Positions 17,128 through 24,898 of a stretch of 64,000 nt of DNA are shown here, in pieces. The notes under the pieces are model-generated. The model was not told the DNA's origin. It saw only the letters and a program-made list of their open reading frames with translations, and did not search any database. Numbering within the stretch: the stretch's first letter is position 1; each line of letters opens with the position of its first letter. Location of the stretch: the NCBI GenBank assembly GCA_913047695.1, contig CAJWUI010000001.1, positions 186,001 through 250,000 of the forward strand. The letters are read 5' to 3'. Position numbers and translations under genes: made by a program. The stretch comes from an uncultured Bacteroidota bacterium. Lineage in GTDB: Bacteria > Bacteroidota > Bacteroidia > Flavobacteriales > Flavobacteriaceae.

Positions 17128-18450
17128 TTAGACTTTTGGTTCCCATCCGGGAGCATATTCACGCTTCCAGTAATTGTCCACAATACTATTTAATATTTTT
17201 CCTGTTTTTGTGTCAATTTGAAGTGTCTTTCCTGAGTCTTGAGCCAAGTTTGCTAAATGACATAAGTGAGTTGATATACTAGCATCTTTTATCTCGGCAT
17301 TTAATGACTTATTATAACGAATAGAATCGAATAAATTTCCAACATGATTTTCATCTAAACCACCTTGTCCTCTTGTATCAATAGTTTTACTAACTGCACC
17401 TTCTTTTTCATGCTTTATTAAATTCCCACCCAAATCATACAATTTGTAAAAATTACGATCTAATTGAATACTACCTTTACTACCATAAATTGTAACCCCC
17501 CTACCTGGCTGTTTGGGTTGAATTAATCCTCGACTATGGCCGGTCCATGTAATAAACTTCCCATCTTGATATTTGAAAGTAACTTGCTGATTATCAACAA
17601 ATTCCCAGTCATCTTGGTAAGAATATTTTCCTCCAAATGAGGTTACGCTTTTAGGATAATTAACTCCTAATGCCCATCTGCAAATGTCGATTTCGTGAGT
17701 TCCATTATTGTGTACTTCTCCTGTTCCCCAATTTCGAAACCAGTGCCAATTATAGGGGTGTATATTATCCTTGTATGGAACTCTTGGAGCTGGTCCTTGC
17801 CAAAGGTCCCAATCTAAAAATTTAGGAACTTGGACTATTTTACCTATGCCAATTGATCCTCTATTATTTGAATAATATGCCTCGCCTTTATATACATCAC
17901 CAATTATACCATTTCTTATCTCATCAATTGCTAGAATACTTGTAATGGCTGACCTTTGTTGATTACCCATTTGAATTTTAGTGCCATACTTTTTTTGGGC
18001 GACTCCTAATAATTCGTTTTCATATAGATTGTGGCTACATGGTTTTTCAATATAAACATGTTTACCTGCTTGCGAAGCCATAATTGTCATGTGAGCATGC
18101 CAATGTTCAGGTGTTGCAATAAATACAGCATCTAAATCTTTATTTTCAATCAGTTTTCTGAAGTCCTTCTCAATTTTTGGAACATAACCAATATTCTTTT
18201 TACACCATTTATTGTTATCTTCAATGATTATATCGTCAACGTCACAATTAAAAATTATTTTTGAATTATTTTGACTATTTATTGCAGCAGCATGAGCTTT
18301 TCCTCTGCTTCTAACCCCAACTACCGCACAATTTATTCTATCATTTGCTCCAAGAATATTTTTACCGATAAAGAAATTAGAACTCGAGCTTGTTAATCCT
18401 ATTGTTCCTAAAGAGGTTTTTTTTATGAAATTCCTTCTTGTATTGCCCAT
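17128..18450 (-). CDS. Tat-exported Gfo/Idh/MocA family oxidoreductase (operon with uxaC)
   Basis: A 440-residue NAD(P)-dependent sugar oxidoreductase. The N-terminus has a twin-arginine signal (TRRNFIKKTS at 4-13) and a modest hydrophobic stretch. It is therefore expected in the periplasm with its nicotinamide cofactor pre-bound, as for known Tat-exported members. The Rossmann fingerprint is CAVVGVRSRGKAHAA (about 41-55) and the family motif EKP is in YIEKPCSHN. GEVHNNGTHEIDICRW supplies catalytic His/Asp candidates. It starts immediately after the DUF1080 stop (no gap) and precedes uxaC. The context suggests it oxidises a glucuronoside or related sugar, possibly at C3. That is inference, since the family has many substrates. 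Confidence 0.9.
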   Translation of the reverse strand: MGNTRRNFIKKTSLGTIGLTSSSSNFFIGKNILGANDRINCAVVGVRSRGKAHAAAINSQNNSKIIFNCDVDDIIIEDNNKWCKKNIGYVPKIEKDFRKLIENKDLDAVFIATPEHWHAHMTIMASQAGKHVYIEKPCSHNLYENELLGVAQKKYGTKIQMGNQQRSAITSILAIDEIRNGIIGDVYKGEAYYSNNRGSIGIGKIVQVPKFLDWDLWQGPAPRVPYKDNIHPYNWHWFRNWGTGEVHNNGTHEIDICRWALGVNYPKSVTSFGGKYSYQDDWEFVDNQQVTFKYQDGKFITWTGHSRGLIQPKQPGRGVTIYGSKGSIQLDRNFYKLYDLGGNLIKHEKEGAVSKTIDTRGQGGLDENHVGNLFDSIRYNKSLNAEIKDASISTHLCHLANLAQDSGKTLQIDTKTGKILNSIVDNYWKREYAPGWEPKV

Positions 18451-19842
18451 TTATAAATACCTGATTTTAATATTTTTAAATGAAACTTGGTCACCATGAT
18501 CTTGAAGGAGAATAACGCCTTCTGACCAGAGACCAAAATTGTCCCAAATTTTGTATTTACTTTTTTCAACCAAAGCCTGAAAGGATTGACTAAACCTGTC
18601 AAACTCAACAATTTTCACATGATTAAGCCAATGTTGTACATTACCATTATTTACTACAATACGGGCATTATTCCATTTACCTACACCTTTAAAATCTTTC
18701 ACACTCTCTCCAGGAACTCTATTTTCTGCTCTAATTAGGTCATATAAAGAACCAAGAGCTCTATTACCATTAACTCCGAGCTTGGCGTCCTCATGCCTTT
18801 GATCGTCAAGTATTTGAAATTCTAGTCCAATTGCAGAGCCATCTTCTTTATTAAGTTCTGGCTTGACTAAATATTTTATACCACTATTAGCACCTTCTGA
18901 GATTAAAAAATCTACACTTAATTCAAAATTTCTGAATTTTTCAATTGTAATAATATCTCCACCATTTCTAGCTTCTTTTCCATCGGAGGCTTCTACTGTA
19001 ATTATTCCATTGTTTATTTTCCAACCATTTTTAGGAAATGAACTTAATTTTGCTCCTCGCCAACCATTTGTTGTTTTACCATCCCATAACATTTTGAATC
19101 CTAAATTTTTTTCTTCTTCAGTAAGCATTCCATCTAAGTAACTTATTTGAGGTGCTTTATTATCTGCTGACATTCTATTTATTTCAAGATTTTCTGTGAG
19201 TATCCTAACATTTTTCCAACGCACTTTTTTTCCTACTTGATCAGAATTAGATATGCTATGCACTTGAAAAGCAATAAATCCTTTTAATGTAGTTTCATCG
19301 ACTAGATTAGAAATTTCTATGCCATTAATGAAAGACTTTATTTGATTTCCAATAGCTTCAATACGATATGAATTCCATGTCCCGTTTATAAATGCATTTT
19401 TACCAGTTGGGTTTCTTGATAAAGGGTAAAGCCAGCCTCTTCGAGCTTCATCGTATATGCCACCTGCCCACTTTCTTTGACTAGTTTCAATCTCACATTG
19501 ATATCCGTGGACTCTACCATTCATATAACTTTTAATGCTTTCACTTCGAAATTGAACCCCAGAATTTAGCCCATAATCTAGAAGAACATCAAATTCGAGT
19601 ATAAAGTCGTCATATTCAGCCTTAGTGGCTAAAAAACTATTAGGTGTATTGAGTTTTGATATTCCTGTAAGAATACCATTTTCTAATTTAAAGTCTGCTT
19701 TGCCATTAAGTTTGACGAATTGTTTTAAACTATTGTCTTTAAATAGATACTTCCATTCTGATTCCTGTGCATAAAGGGTAGAAACAAAATTAAATAAGAA
19801 TAAAAGTAAAAAAAGATGATATTTACTTAGTATTACGTTCAA
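18451..19842 (-). CDS. Tandem DUF1080 (3-keto-disaccharide hydrolase-type) protein, exported
   Basis: A 463-residue protein with a signal peptide (about 1-25, ending TLYAQ) and two DUF1080 / 3-keto-disaccharide hydrolase domains. These are concanavalin-like sandwiches at about 27-210 and 232-463. Each begins with a W-K-x-L-F or FKMLWDG strand and has the N-S-G-V/I-x-x-R/K core (LNSGVQFRSE in the first, GANSGIKYLV in the second). A DQVSFKNIKIRYL-type last strand closes the second. Recent work ties such proteins to cleavage of 3-keto-glycosides made by Gfo/Idh/MocA enzymes. It is first in the operon and abuts the oxidoreductase gene, an arrangement that fits that two-step chemistry. Domain duplication within one chain is less common than the single-domain form at 33064. 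Confidence 0.88.
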   Translation of the reverse strand: MNVILSKYHLFLLLFLFNFVSTLYAQESEWKYLFKDNSLKQFVKLNGKADFKLENGILTGISKLNTPNSFLATKAEYDDFILEFDVLLDYGLNSGVQFRSESIKSYMNGRVHGYQCEIETSQRKWAGGIYDEARRGWLYPLSRNPTGKNAFINGTWNSYRIEAIGNQIKSFINGIEISNLVDETTLKGFIAFQVHSISNSDQVGKKVRWKNVRILTENLEINRMSADNKAPQISYLDGMLTEEEKNLGFKMLWDGKTTNGWRGAKLSSFPKNGWKINNGIITVEASDGKEARNGGDIITIEKFRNFELSVDFLISEGANSGIKYLVKPELNKEDGSAIGLEFQILDDQRHEDAKLGVNGNRALGSLYDLIRAENRVPGESVKDFKGVGKWNNARIVVNNGNVQHWLNHVKIVEFDRFSQSFQALVEKSKYKIWDNFGLWSEGVILLQDHGDQVSFKNIKIRYL

Positions 19843-19945
19843 ATTGTTTAGTGTGAGTTATATAATTTAACAACCTAATATAGCAAAAGTTTTTTGTTAA
19901 ATTGCAGATACCAAAAACTGTAATTTATTCTAACTATTTCAAACA

Positions 19946-21139
19946 ATGGACTCTCGAAGAGACTTTTTAAAAAAAACTGCGCCAGCTATTGCTTTTCCAT
20001 TAGTGAGCTCTAACTCTCAGTTGTTTTCAATTTTTAAGAAATTTCCTTCAAATAGACTCAATATTGGTGTTATTGGTACAGGAGACAGGGGCCAAGGTTT
20101 GATGAGATTAATAAAAAATATAGATGGTATCGAATTAGTTGCATTTTGTGACATACTACCATTTAGAATTAAACAAGCTTCTGCAATAGCTCCAAAAGCA
20201 AAAAAATATAAAAGTCATTTAAAGTTGTTGTCGCATAAAAATTTAGATGCAGTAATTATAAGCACCCCACTAAATACGCATTGTAGCATTGCTTCAGATG
20301 CTGTTGACGCCTCAATGAACATTTATTGTGAGAAGACAATGGTTAAAGGTGATAATGAAACTATTGAGCTACTGAAAAAAGTCAAAAATAACCACAACAA
20401 AATATTTCAGACAGGACACCAATATCATAGTTCAAGACTATATTCTTATTTAGTTGAAATGATTCAGGCTGGCGAAATTGGCAAGGTTAGTTCAATTCAA
20501 GCTCAATGGAATAGAAATGGAAATTGGCGTAGACCAGTTTCAAATTCAAAATATGAGCGTCAAATAAACTGGCGTATGTATAGAGAATACTCCTATGGAC
20601 TTACAGCTGAATTGAGTTCGCATCAAATTGATTTTAGTAATTGGCTCTTAAAAAGTAGTCCACACAAAGTTGCAGGATTTGGTGGAATTGATTTTTGGAA
20701 AGATGGTAGAGAGACCTATGACAATATTCACTTAGTTTATTCATATCCAAATGGAGTAAAAGCTTCATTTACTTGCCTAACTTCAAATGCGAAAGATGAT
20801 TATCAAATAAAGGTCATGGGGGAAAATGCTACGATCCTGATTGATCACCAGAATGCTTGGAAATACCCAGAAGGAAAATACAATAAAATAATTAGTGATG
20901 TTGACGGAGTGTCTGGAGCTACAGCAAGCTGGGAAGAAGGAAAAGGGAATAAAATTAATTACAATCATAAGGATCCTACAATTCAGGCTCTGGAAGATTT
21001 TCGCTCATCTATAATTAATAATACGACACCTTTATCTAACGTTAATACAGGTGCCGCTGTATCCTTCGCAGTTCAAATGGGAATTGATGCTATGGATAAA
21101 GAGCAAGTTATTTCATGGAACACAAAATATAATATTTAG
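19946..21139 (+). CDS. Tat-exported Gfo/Idh/MocA family oxidoreductase (operon with uxuA)
   Basis: A 397-residue oxidoreductase with an N-terminal twin-arginine motif (SRRDFLKKTAP at 3-13), a Rossmann fingerprint (NIGVIGTGDRGQGLM, about 40-54) and the family's EK-containing motif as YCEKTMVKG, with T where P is usual. The segment AELSSHQIDFSNWLL carries the catalytic His/Asp region. It is only moderately similar by eye to the minus-strand oxidoreductase, so it is a distinct member, not a duplicate. It starts the plus-strand operon, and the SDR gene begins one base after its stop. The two divergent oxidoreductases may act in opposite directions (oxidise, then re-reduce) on one sugar, which is a guess from context. 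Confidence 0.9.
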   Translation: MDSRRDFLKKTAPAIAFPLVSSNSQLFSIFKKFPSNRLNIGVIGTGDRGQGLMRLIKNIDGIELVAFCDILPFRIKQASAIAPKAKKYKSHLKLLSHKNLDAVIISTPLNTHCSIASDAVDASMNIYCEKTMVKGDNETIELLKKVKNNHNKIFQTGHQYHSSRLYSYLVEMIQAGEIGKVSSIQAQWNRNGNWRRPVSNSKYERQINWRMYREYSYGLTAELSSHQIDFSNWLLKSSPHKVAGFGGIDFWKDGRETYDNIHLVYSYPNGVKASFTCLTSNAKDDYQIKVMGENATILIDHQNAWKYPEGKYNKIISDVDGVSGATASWEEGKGNKINYNHKDPTIQALEDFRSSIINNTTPLSNVNTGAAVSFAVQMGIDAMDKEQVISWNTKYNI

Positions 21140-21140
21140 A

Positions 21141-21944
21141 ATGTTTGATTTAAAAGATAAAGTGATTGTTTTAACTGGATCTACCGGTGTATTAGCTTCC
21201 GCTCTAGCAATAAGTTTAGCCAAAGCGAAAGTAAAGCTTTTTATTTTAGGTAGAAATAAGAATTTGTTACTTGAATTAAAAAAATCAATTGAGAGATATA
21301 CGGTTGTTGAATATTATGTTGCTGATGTTTTAGAAAGATCTGAATTAGAAACAGTTTGTGCTTCTATTGTAAAAAAAACAGGACGCATAGATGTTTTGAT
21401 TAATGCTGTTGGAGGAAATCTTCCTGGAGCTGTAATACCTGACGAAAAATCTATCTTTGATTTATCTGAAAAAGATTTTGATAATGTTGTAGACTTAAAC
21501 TTGAAAGGTACCATATTACCTTCAATTGTTTTTGGAGAAGTTTTATCCAAGCAGGGTAGTGGAAGTATAATTAATTATTCTTCTATGACGGTTGATAGAG
21601 TAATTACAAGAGTTGTTGGTTATTCTGCCGCAAAAGCTGCAATGGAAAATTTTACAAAATGGATGGCAGTTGAAATGGCATTAAAATTTGGTGACGGGAT
21701 AAGAGTTAATGCAATAGCTCCTGGTTTTTTTATAGGAAAGCAAAATAAAAGTCTTTTGTTAAATGAAGATGGAAGTCTAACTGAACGTGGTGAAAAAATT
21801 ATTAAGAATACACCCATGAAAAGATTTGGAAAACCTGAAGAATTAAATGGTGCTATTCATTTTTTATGTAGTGATAGCTCAAAATTTGTTACTGGTATCG
21901 TTTTGCCAGTTGATGGAGGATTTAGCGCATATAGTGGTGTTTAA
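21141..21944 (+). CDS. uxuB: SDR-family D-mannonate oxidoreductase / fructuronate reductase
   Basis: Predicted to interconvert D-fructuronate and D-mannonate with NAD(P)H, between UxaC and UxuA. The 267-residue protein is a classical short-chain dehydrogenase. The cofactor motif is TGSTGVLAS (about 12-20), with Ala where the last Gly is usual. NAVGGN follows strand 4, the catalytic Ser is in NYSSMTVD, and YSAAK gives the Tyr/Lys pair. A C-terminal FVTGIVLPVDGG strand is typical. It is the SDR form of UxuB, not the long-chain mannitol-dehydrogenase form. The start at 21141 is one base after the preceding stop. An in-frame ATG at 21051 lies inside the oxidoreductase gene and is rejected. uxuA follows 13 bases later. 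Confidence 0.85.
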   Translation: MFDLKDKVIVLTGSTGVLASALAISLAKAKVKLFILGRNKNLLLELKKSIERYTVVEYYVADVLERSELETVCASIVKKTGRIDVLINAVGGNLPGAVIPDEKSIFDLSEKDFDNVVDLNLKGTILPSIVFGEVLSKQGSGSIINYSSMTVDRVITRVVGYSAAKAAMENFTKWMAVEMALKFGDGIRVNAIAPGFFIGKQNKSLLLNEDGSLTERGEKIIKNTPMKRFGKPEELNGAIHFLCSDSSKFVTGIVLPVDGGFSAYSGV

Positions 21945-21957
21945 TTTTATCTAATAA

Positions 21958-23136
21958 ATGAAAGAATCTTTTAGATGGTATGGGCCTGATGATCCTGTTG
22001 GATTGAGCGACATAATACAATCTGGTGCAACGAATGTTGTTTCAGCACTTCATCAAGTTCCAAATGGATCCGTTTGGGAAAAAGATTCTATCAAAGCATA
22101 CAAGGAAATCGTCGTTAAAGCTGGACTTGACTGGGAAGTTGTTGAGTCAGTCCCTATCCATGAGGATATTAAACGCCGTGTAGGCAAATATAAGCAACAT
22201 ATTGAAAATTATAAGAAAACAATTGAAAACCTTTCGAAATGTGGTATATACAATATTTGCTACAATTTCATGCCAGTTCTAGATTGGACACGGACACATT
22301 TACACTACCACATGAAAGATGGCTCAACAGCATTATACCTTGATAAAACTGCTTTAGCTGCATTCGATTTATTTATTGTAAAAAGAAAAAACGCAGAAAA
22401 GCAATATAATGAAAATAAAATTTTAGAGGCAAAAAAATATTATGATATCCTCACCAAAGAGGAGGTCGAAACACTTTCGATGAGTATTATAGCTGGTTTA
22501 CCTGGTTCAGAAGAGAAATATTCTCTAGAAAAATTTAGAAATCAATTAGAATATTATGAATCAGTTAGCAAGTCTGATTTACAAAAAAATTTAATCTACT
22601 TTTTAGAAGAGATTATACCGACTGCAGAAAAATTTGGTGTAAGGATGTGTATTCATCCAGATGACCCTCCATTTGATTTGTTCGGAATACCAAGAGTTGT
22701 AAGTACTTATGAAGATTTAAATTTCATTTTTAAAGCTATTCCTTCACTTTCAAACGGCTTAACATTTTGTACGGGTTCACTAGGAGTTCGTCCTGACAAC
22801 AATCTGATAGAAATTTTTCACAAATTCGCGGAACGAATACACTTTCTTCATCTAAGAAGTACAAAACGAGATGATAAAGGTAACTTTTATGAAGCTAACC
22901 ATTTAGAGGGTGATTTAGATATGTTTCAAATAGTCAGAGCAATTTTAATTGAAGAAAAAAAGAGAAAAAAAGTTAATCGATCAGACTGGAAAATTCCAAT
23001 GAGACCAGATCATGGGCATCAAATGTTAGATGATTTAAATAAAAAAACAAATCCTGGGTATTCTGCGATAGGAAGGTTAAGAGGATTGGCTGAAATCCGA
23101 GGACTAGCTCTAGGAATTGATAAAACATTATTTTAA
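21958..23136 (+). CDS. uxuA: D-mannonate dehydratase
   Basis: Dehydrates D-mannonate to 2-keto-3-deoxy-D-gluconate in the cytoplasm, using Fe(II) or Mn(II). The 392-residue length is normal. Family hallmarks are visible: FRWYGPDDPVGLSDI at the N-terminus, YNFMPVLDWTRT, the metal site CIHPDDPPFDLFGIPR (about 230-245) and the terminal MRPDHGHQMLDD. It sits 13 bases after the SDR gene. No kinase or aldolase for its product is adjacent. The PfkB kinase at 31423 looks like a fructokinase rather than KdgK, so the next steps are presumably encoded elsewhere. Confidence 0.97.
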   Translation: MKESFRWYGPDDPVGLSDIIQSGATNVVSALHQVPNGSVWEKDSIKAYKEIVVKAGLDWEVVESVPIHEDIKRRVGKYKQHIENYKKTIENLSKCGIYNICYNFMPVLDWTRTHLHYHMKDGSTALYLDKTALAAFDLFIVKRKNAEKQYNENKILEAKKYYDILTKEEVETLSMSIIAGLPGSEEKYSLEKFRNQLEYYESVSKSDLQKNLIYFLEEIIPTAEKFGVRMCIHPDDPPFDLFGIPRVVSTYEDLNFIFKAIPSLSNGLTFCTGSLGVRPDNNLIEIFHKFAERIHFLHLRSTKRDDKGNFYEANHLEGDLDMFQIVRAILIEEKKRKKVNRSDWKIPMRPDHGHQMLDDLNKKTNPGYSAIGRLRGLAEIRGLALGIDKTLF

Positions 23137-23201
23137 TCAAGGTTATTGAGTAAGTGAGGAAATTAAGGTGGATTTTTGTATTTTAATTTAAACTTTTAGC
23201 T

Positions 23202-23942
23202 ATGAAGAAAAATTTATTAATATTAATCTTTTTTATAAATCTAATTGGGTTTGCTCAAAACCAGTATTATGAAATCCGCAAATACGAACTCCCATTTAAT
23301 TCTTCCGAGGATAAACTTCATGAATATTTTTCAAAAGTTTTAATACCAGCTTTAAACCGTTACGGCGTCAAAAATATTGGTGTTTTTAAAACTCTAGGCG
23401 ATCCCATACCCAAGGAAATTTATCTATTTATTCCCTATAAAAATGTCTTACATTATGGAAATATCTTAAAAGAATTAAGTAAGGATAGAACCTACTTGAA
23501 CTCACGTAAAATTTATGACGGAGTACCAGAAAGTAAAAAAGTTTACAACCGATATCATGTATCTTTTTTGACAGCGATTGATGGACTTCCAAAGCTGATA
23601 AAACCTAAACGGGGATCTAATTTATTTGAATTGAGGATTTATGAAGGTTATAGTGAGGATGCTGTTAGAAGAAAAATAGAAATGTTTAATAAAGATGAAC
23701 TAAAAATTTTTGATGATACAGGATTATATTCTGTTTTTTTTGGAGAGCAAATTTCAGGGCCATTAATGCCCTCACTTACTTATATGCTAGCTTTTGAATC
23801 TATGGAGGAGAGAAATACTAATTGGAAAAAATTTTCAGCAGATCCGAATTGGAAAAGGATTTCTAATTTAGACAAATATTCAAAAACAGTTTCAGATATC
23901 AAACGCACTTTTTTGATACCATTAGATTACTCACAGTTGTAA
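23202..23942 (+). CDS. NIPSNAP family protein, exported
   Basis: A 246-residue protein with a signal peptide (about 1-19, ending IGFAQ) and two ferredoxin-like NIPSNAP repeats. The first begins QYYEIRKYELP (about 21-31) and the second LFELRIYEGYSEDAVRRKIEMF (in two parts), each an alpha/beta dimeric barrel half. NIPSNAP proteins frequently accompany sugar-catabolic genes in Bacteroidota, but their biochemical role is not established. It follows uxuA by 65 bases on the same strand and could be the last gene of that operon. It converges on the inositol oxygenase gene with four bases between the stops. Confidence 0.85.
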   Translation: MKKNLLILIFFINLIGFAQNQYYEIRKYELPFNSSEDKLHEYFSKVLIPALNRYGVKNIGVFKTLGDPIPKEIYLFIPYKNVLHYGNILKELSKDRTYLNSRKIYDGVPESKKVYNRYHVSFLTAIDGLPKLIKPKRGSNLFELRIYEGYSEDAVRRKIEMFNKDELKIFDDTGLYSVFFGEQISGPLMPSLTYMLAFESMEERNTNWKKFSADPNWKRISNLDKYSKTVSDIKRTFLIPLDYSQL

Positions 23943-23946
23943 AAAA

Positions 23947-24810
23947 TTAAAATTTTAGAGTTTTGGGGAGATATTTAGATACTAAATCCTCATAGTAAGG
24001 TCTTAATGCATTACTATCAGGAGGTACAGGTGCTTTAGAATACAAATCGTAGGCATTGAACTTTCTTACCCAATCAAACATTTTTAGATCAGTATCACTC
24101 ATAAGATAATCGTATGCATGTTCTTTGTGTTGAGCATAAAATGAATGATATCTTATCATATATAGAGCTTCTTGGGGAAGATAATCCTTTACGATTTGGT
24201 ATAAATATTCATCATGACCCCAGCTCATTTTCACATTATCTAATCCACAATTTTCTTTGTAAATACCGAATTTTGTATTGTATTCGGTATTACTGCTGTC
24301 TGGATTTAATGAAAAATATTCTGAATGAACAATTGATTTTGAGAATGAGCAACCAACGGGAAAAGTATCACCAACAACTGCCCACTGTGGTTCGCCAAAA
24401 AGACAGAGTACTTTACCAACGTCATGCAGAAATCCAGTCAAGACAAACCAATCAGGATGACCGTCAGATCTAATTGCTTCAGAGGTTTGCAACAAGTGTT
24501 GTAATTGGTCTAATTCTATATCAGGGTCACTATCATCAATTAAAGTATTTAAAAACTCTACTGCATCCCATAGTGACATTTCTCGCTCTTTGAATTGTAG
24601 AAATCTATTTTCTTTTTCACAAACAAAATCATAGGATTGATATTTATGGTTGAGTTTATAAAACTGTCTTACAGTTTCTGCTCTTTCAGAGTTTTGATAA
24701 TCTCTGAATTCCTTATGAGATTTTTCATTTTTATTTTCAGGATAACGTTTGATCAAGTCATCTTCCCAATGTTCTATGCTTCCAAGGGGGTTCAAGTTAT
24801 TTAAATCCAT
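23947..24810 (-). CDS. Myo-inositol oxygenase
   Basis: Non-haem di-iron enzyme that cleaves myo-inositol with O2 to D-glucuronate. The 287-residue length matches animal and plant MIOX. All six iron ligands known from mouse MIOX align with residues here: H105 (LQHLLQTSEAIR), H129 and D130 (FLHDVGK), H199 (SWGHDEYLY), H222 (IRYHSFYAQH) and D255 (FNAYDLYSK). Substrate-contact segments such as GHPDWF and GDTFPVGC are also present. There is no signal peptide, so it is cytoplasmic. Its product is the substrate of UxaC encoded 7 kb away in the same locus, making a complete route from inositol to KDG. It is transcribed alone, convergent with the uxuA operon. Confidence 0.95.
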   Translation of the reverse strand: MDLNNLNPLGSIEHWEDDLIKRYPENKNEKSHKEFRDYQNSERAETVRQFYKLNHKYQSYDFVCEKENRFLQFKEREMSLWDAVEFLNTLIDDSDPDIELDQLQHLLQTSEAIRSDGHPDWFVLTGFLHDVGKVLCLFGEPQWAVVGDTFPVGCSFSKSIVHSEYFSLNPDSSNTEYNTKFGIYKENCGLDNVKMSWGHDEYLYQIVKDYLPQEALYMIRYHSFYAQHKEHAYDYLMSDTDLKMFDWVRKFNAYDLYSKAPVPPDSNALRPYYEDLVSKYLPKTLKF

Positions 24811-24873
24811 ATCTAAAATTACAAAAATTAATACATATTAAATAATTCAAATTTCATGTCAACTTTAAAATTG

Positions 24874-24881
24874 TATTTTTG
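24874..24881 (+). promoter_or_regulatory. -7 promoter element (TATTTTTG) of the DUF4249-TonB receptor unit
   Basis: Fits TAnnTTTG. It ends 17 bases before the TTG proposed as the start of the DUF4249 gene. No correctly spaced TTG -33 is seen. It supports translation beginning near 24899 rather than at the first ATG (24962), though a longer leader is possible. Confidence 0.4.
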
Positions 24882-24898
24882 CAATTGAAAAAATTGTT

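Noticed and set aside
24114-24473. A 119-codon plus-strand frame opposite the MIOX gene
   Set aside because: It lies wholly inside the well-supported MIOX gene on the opposite strand and shows no domain or start signal.
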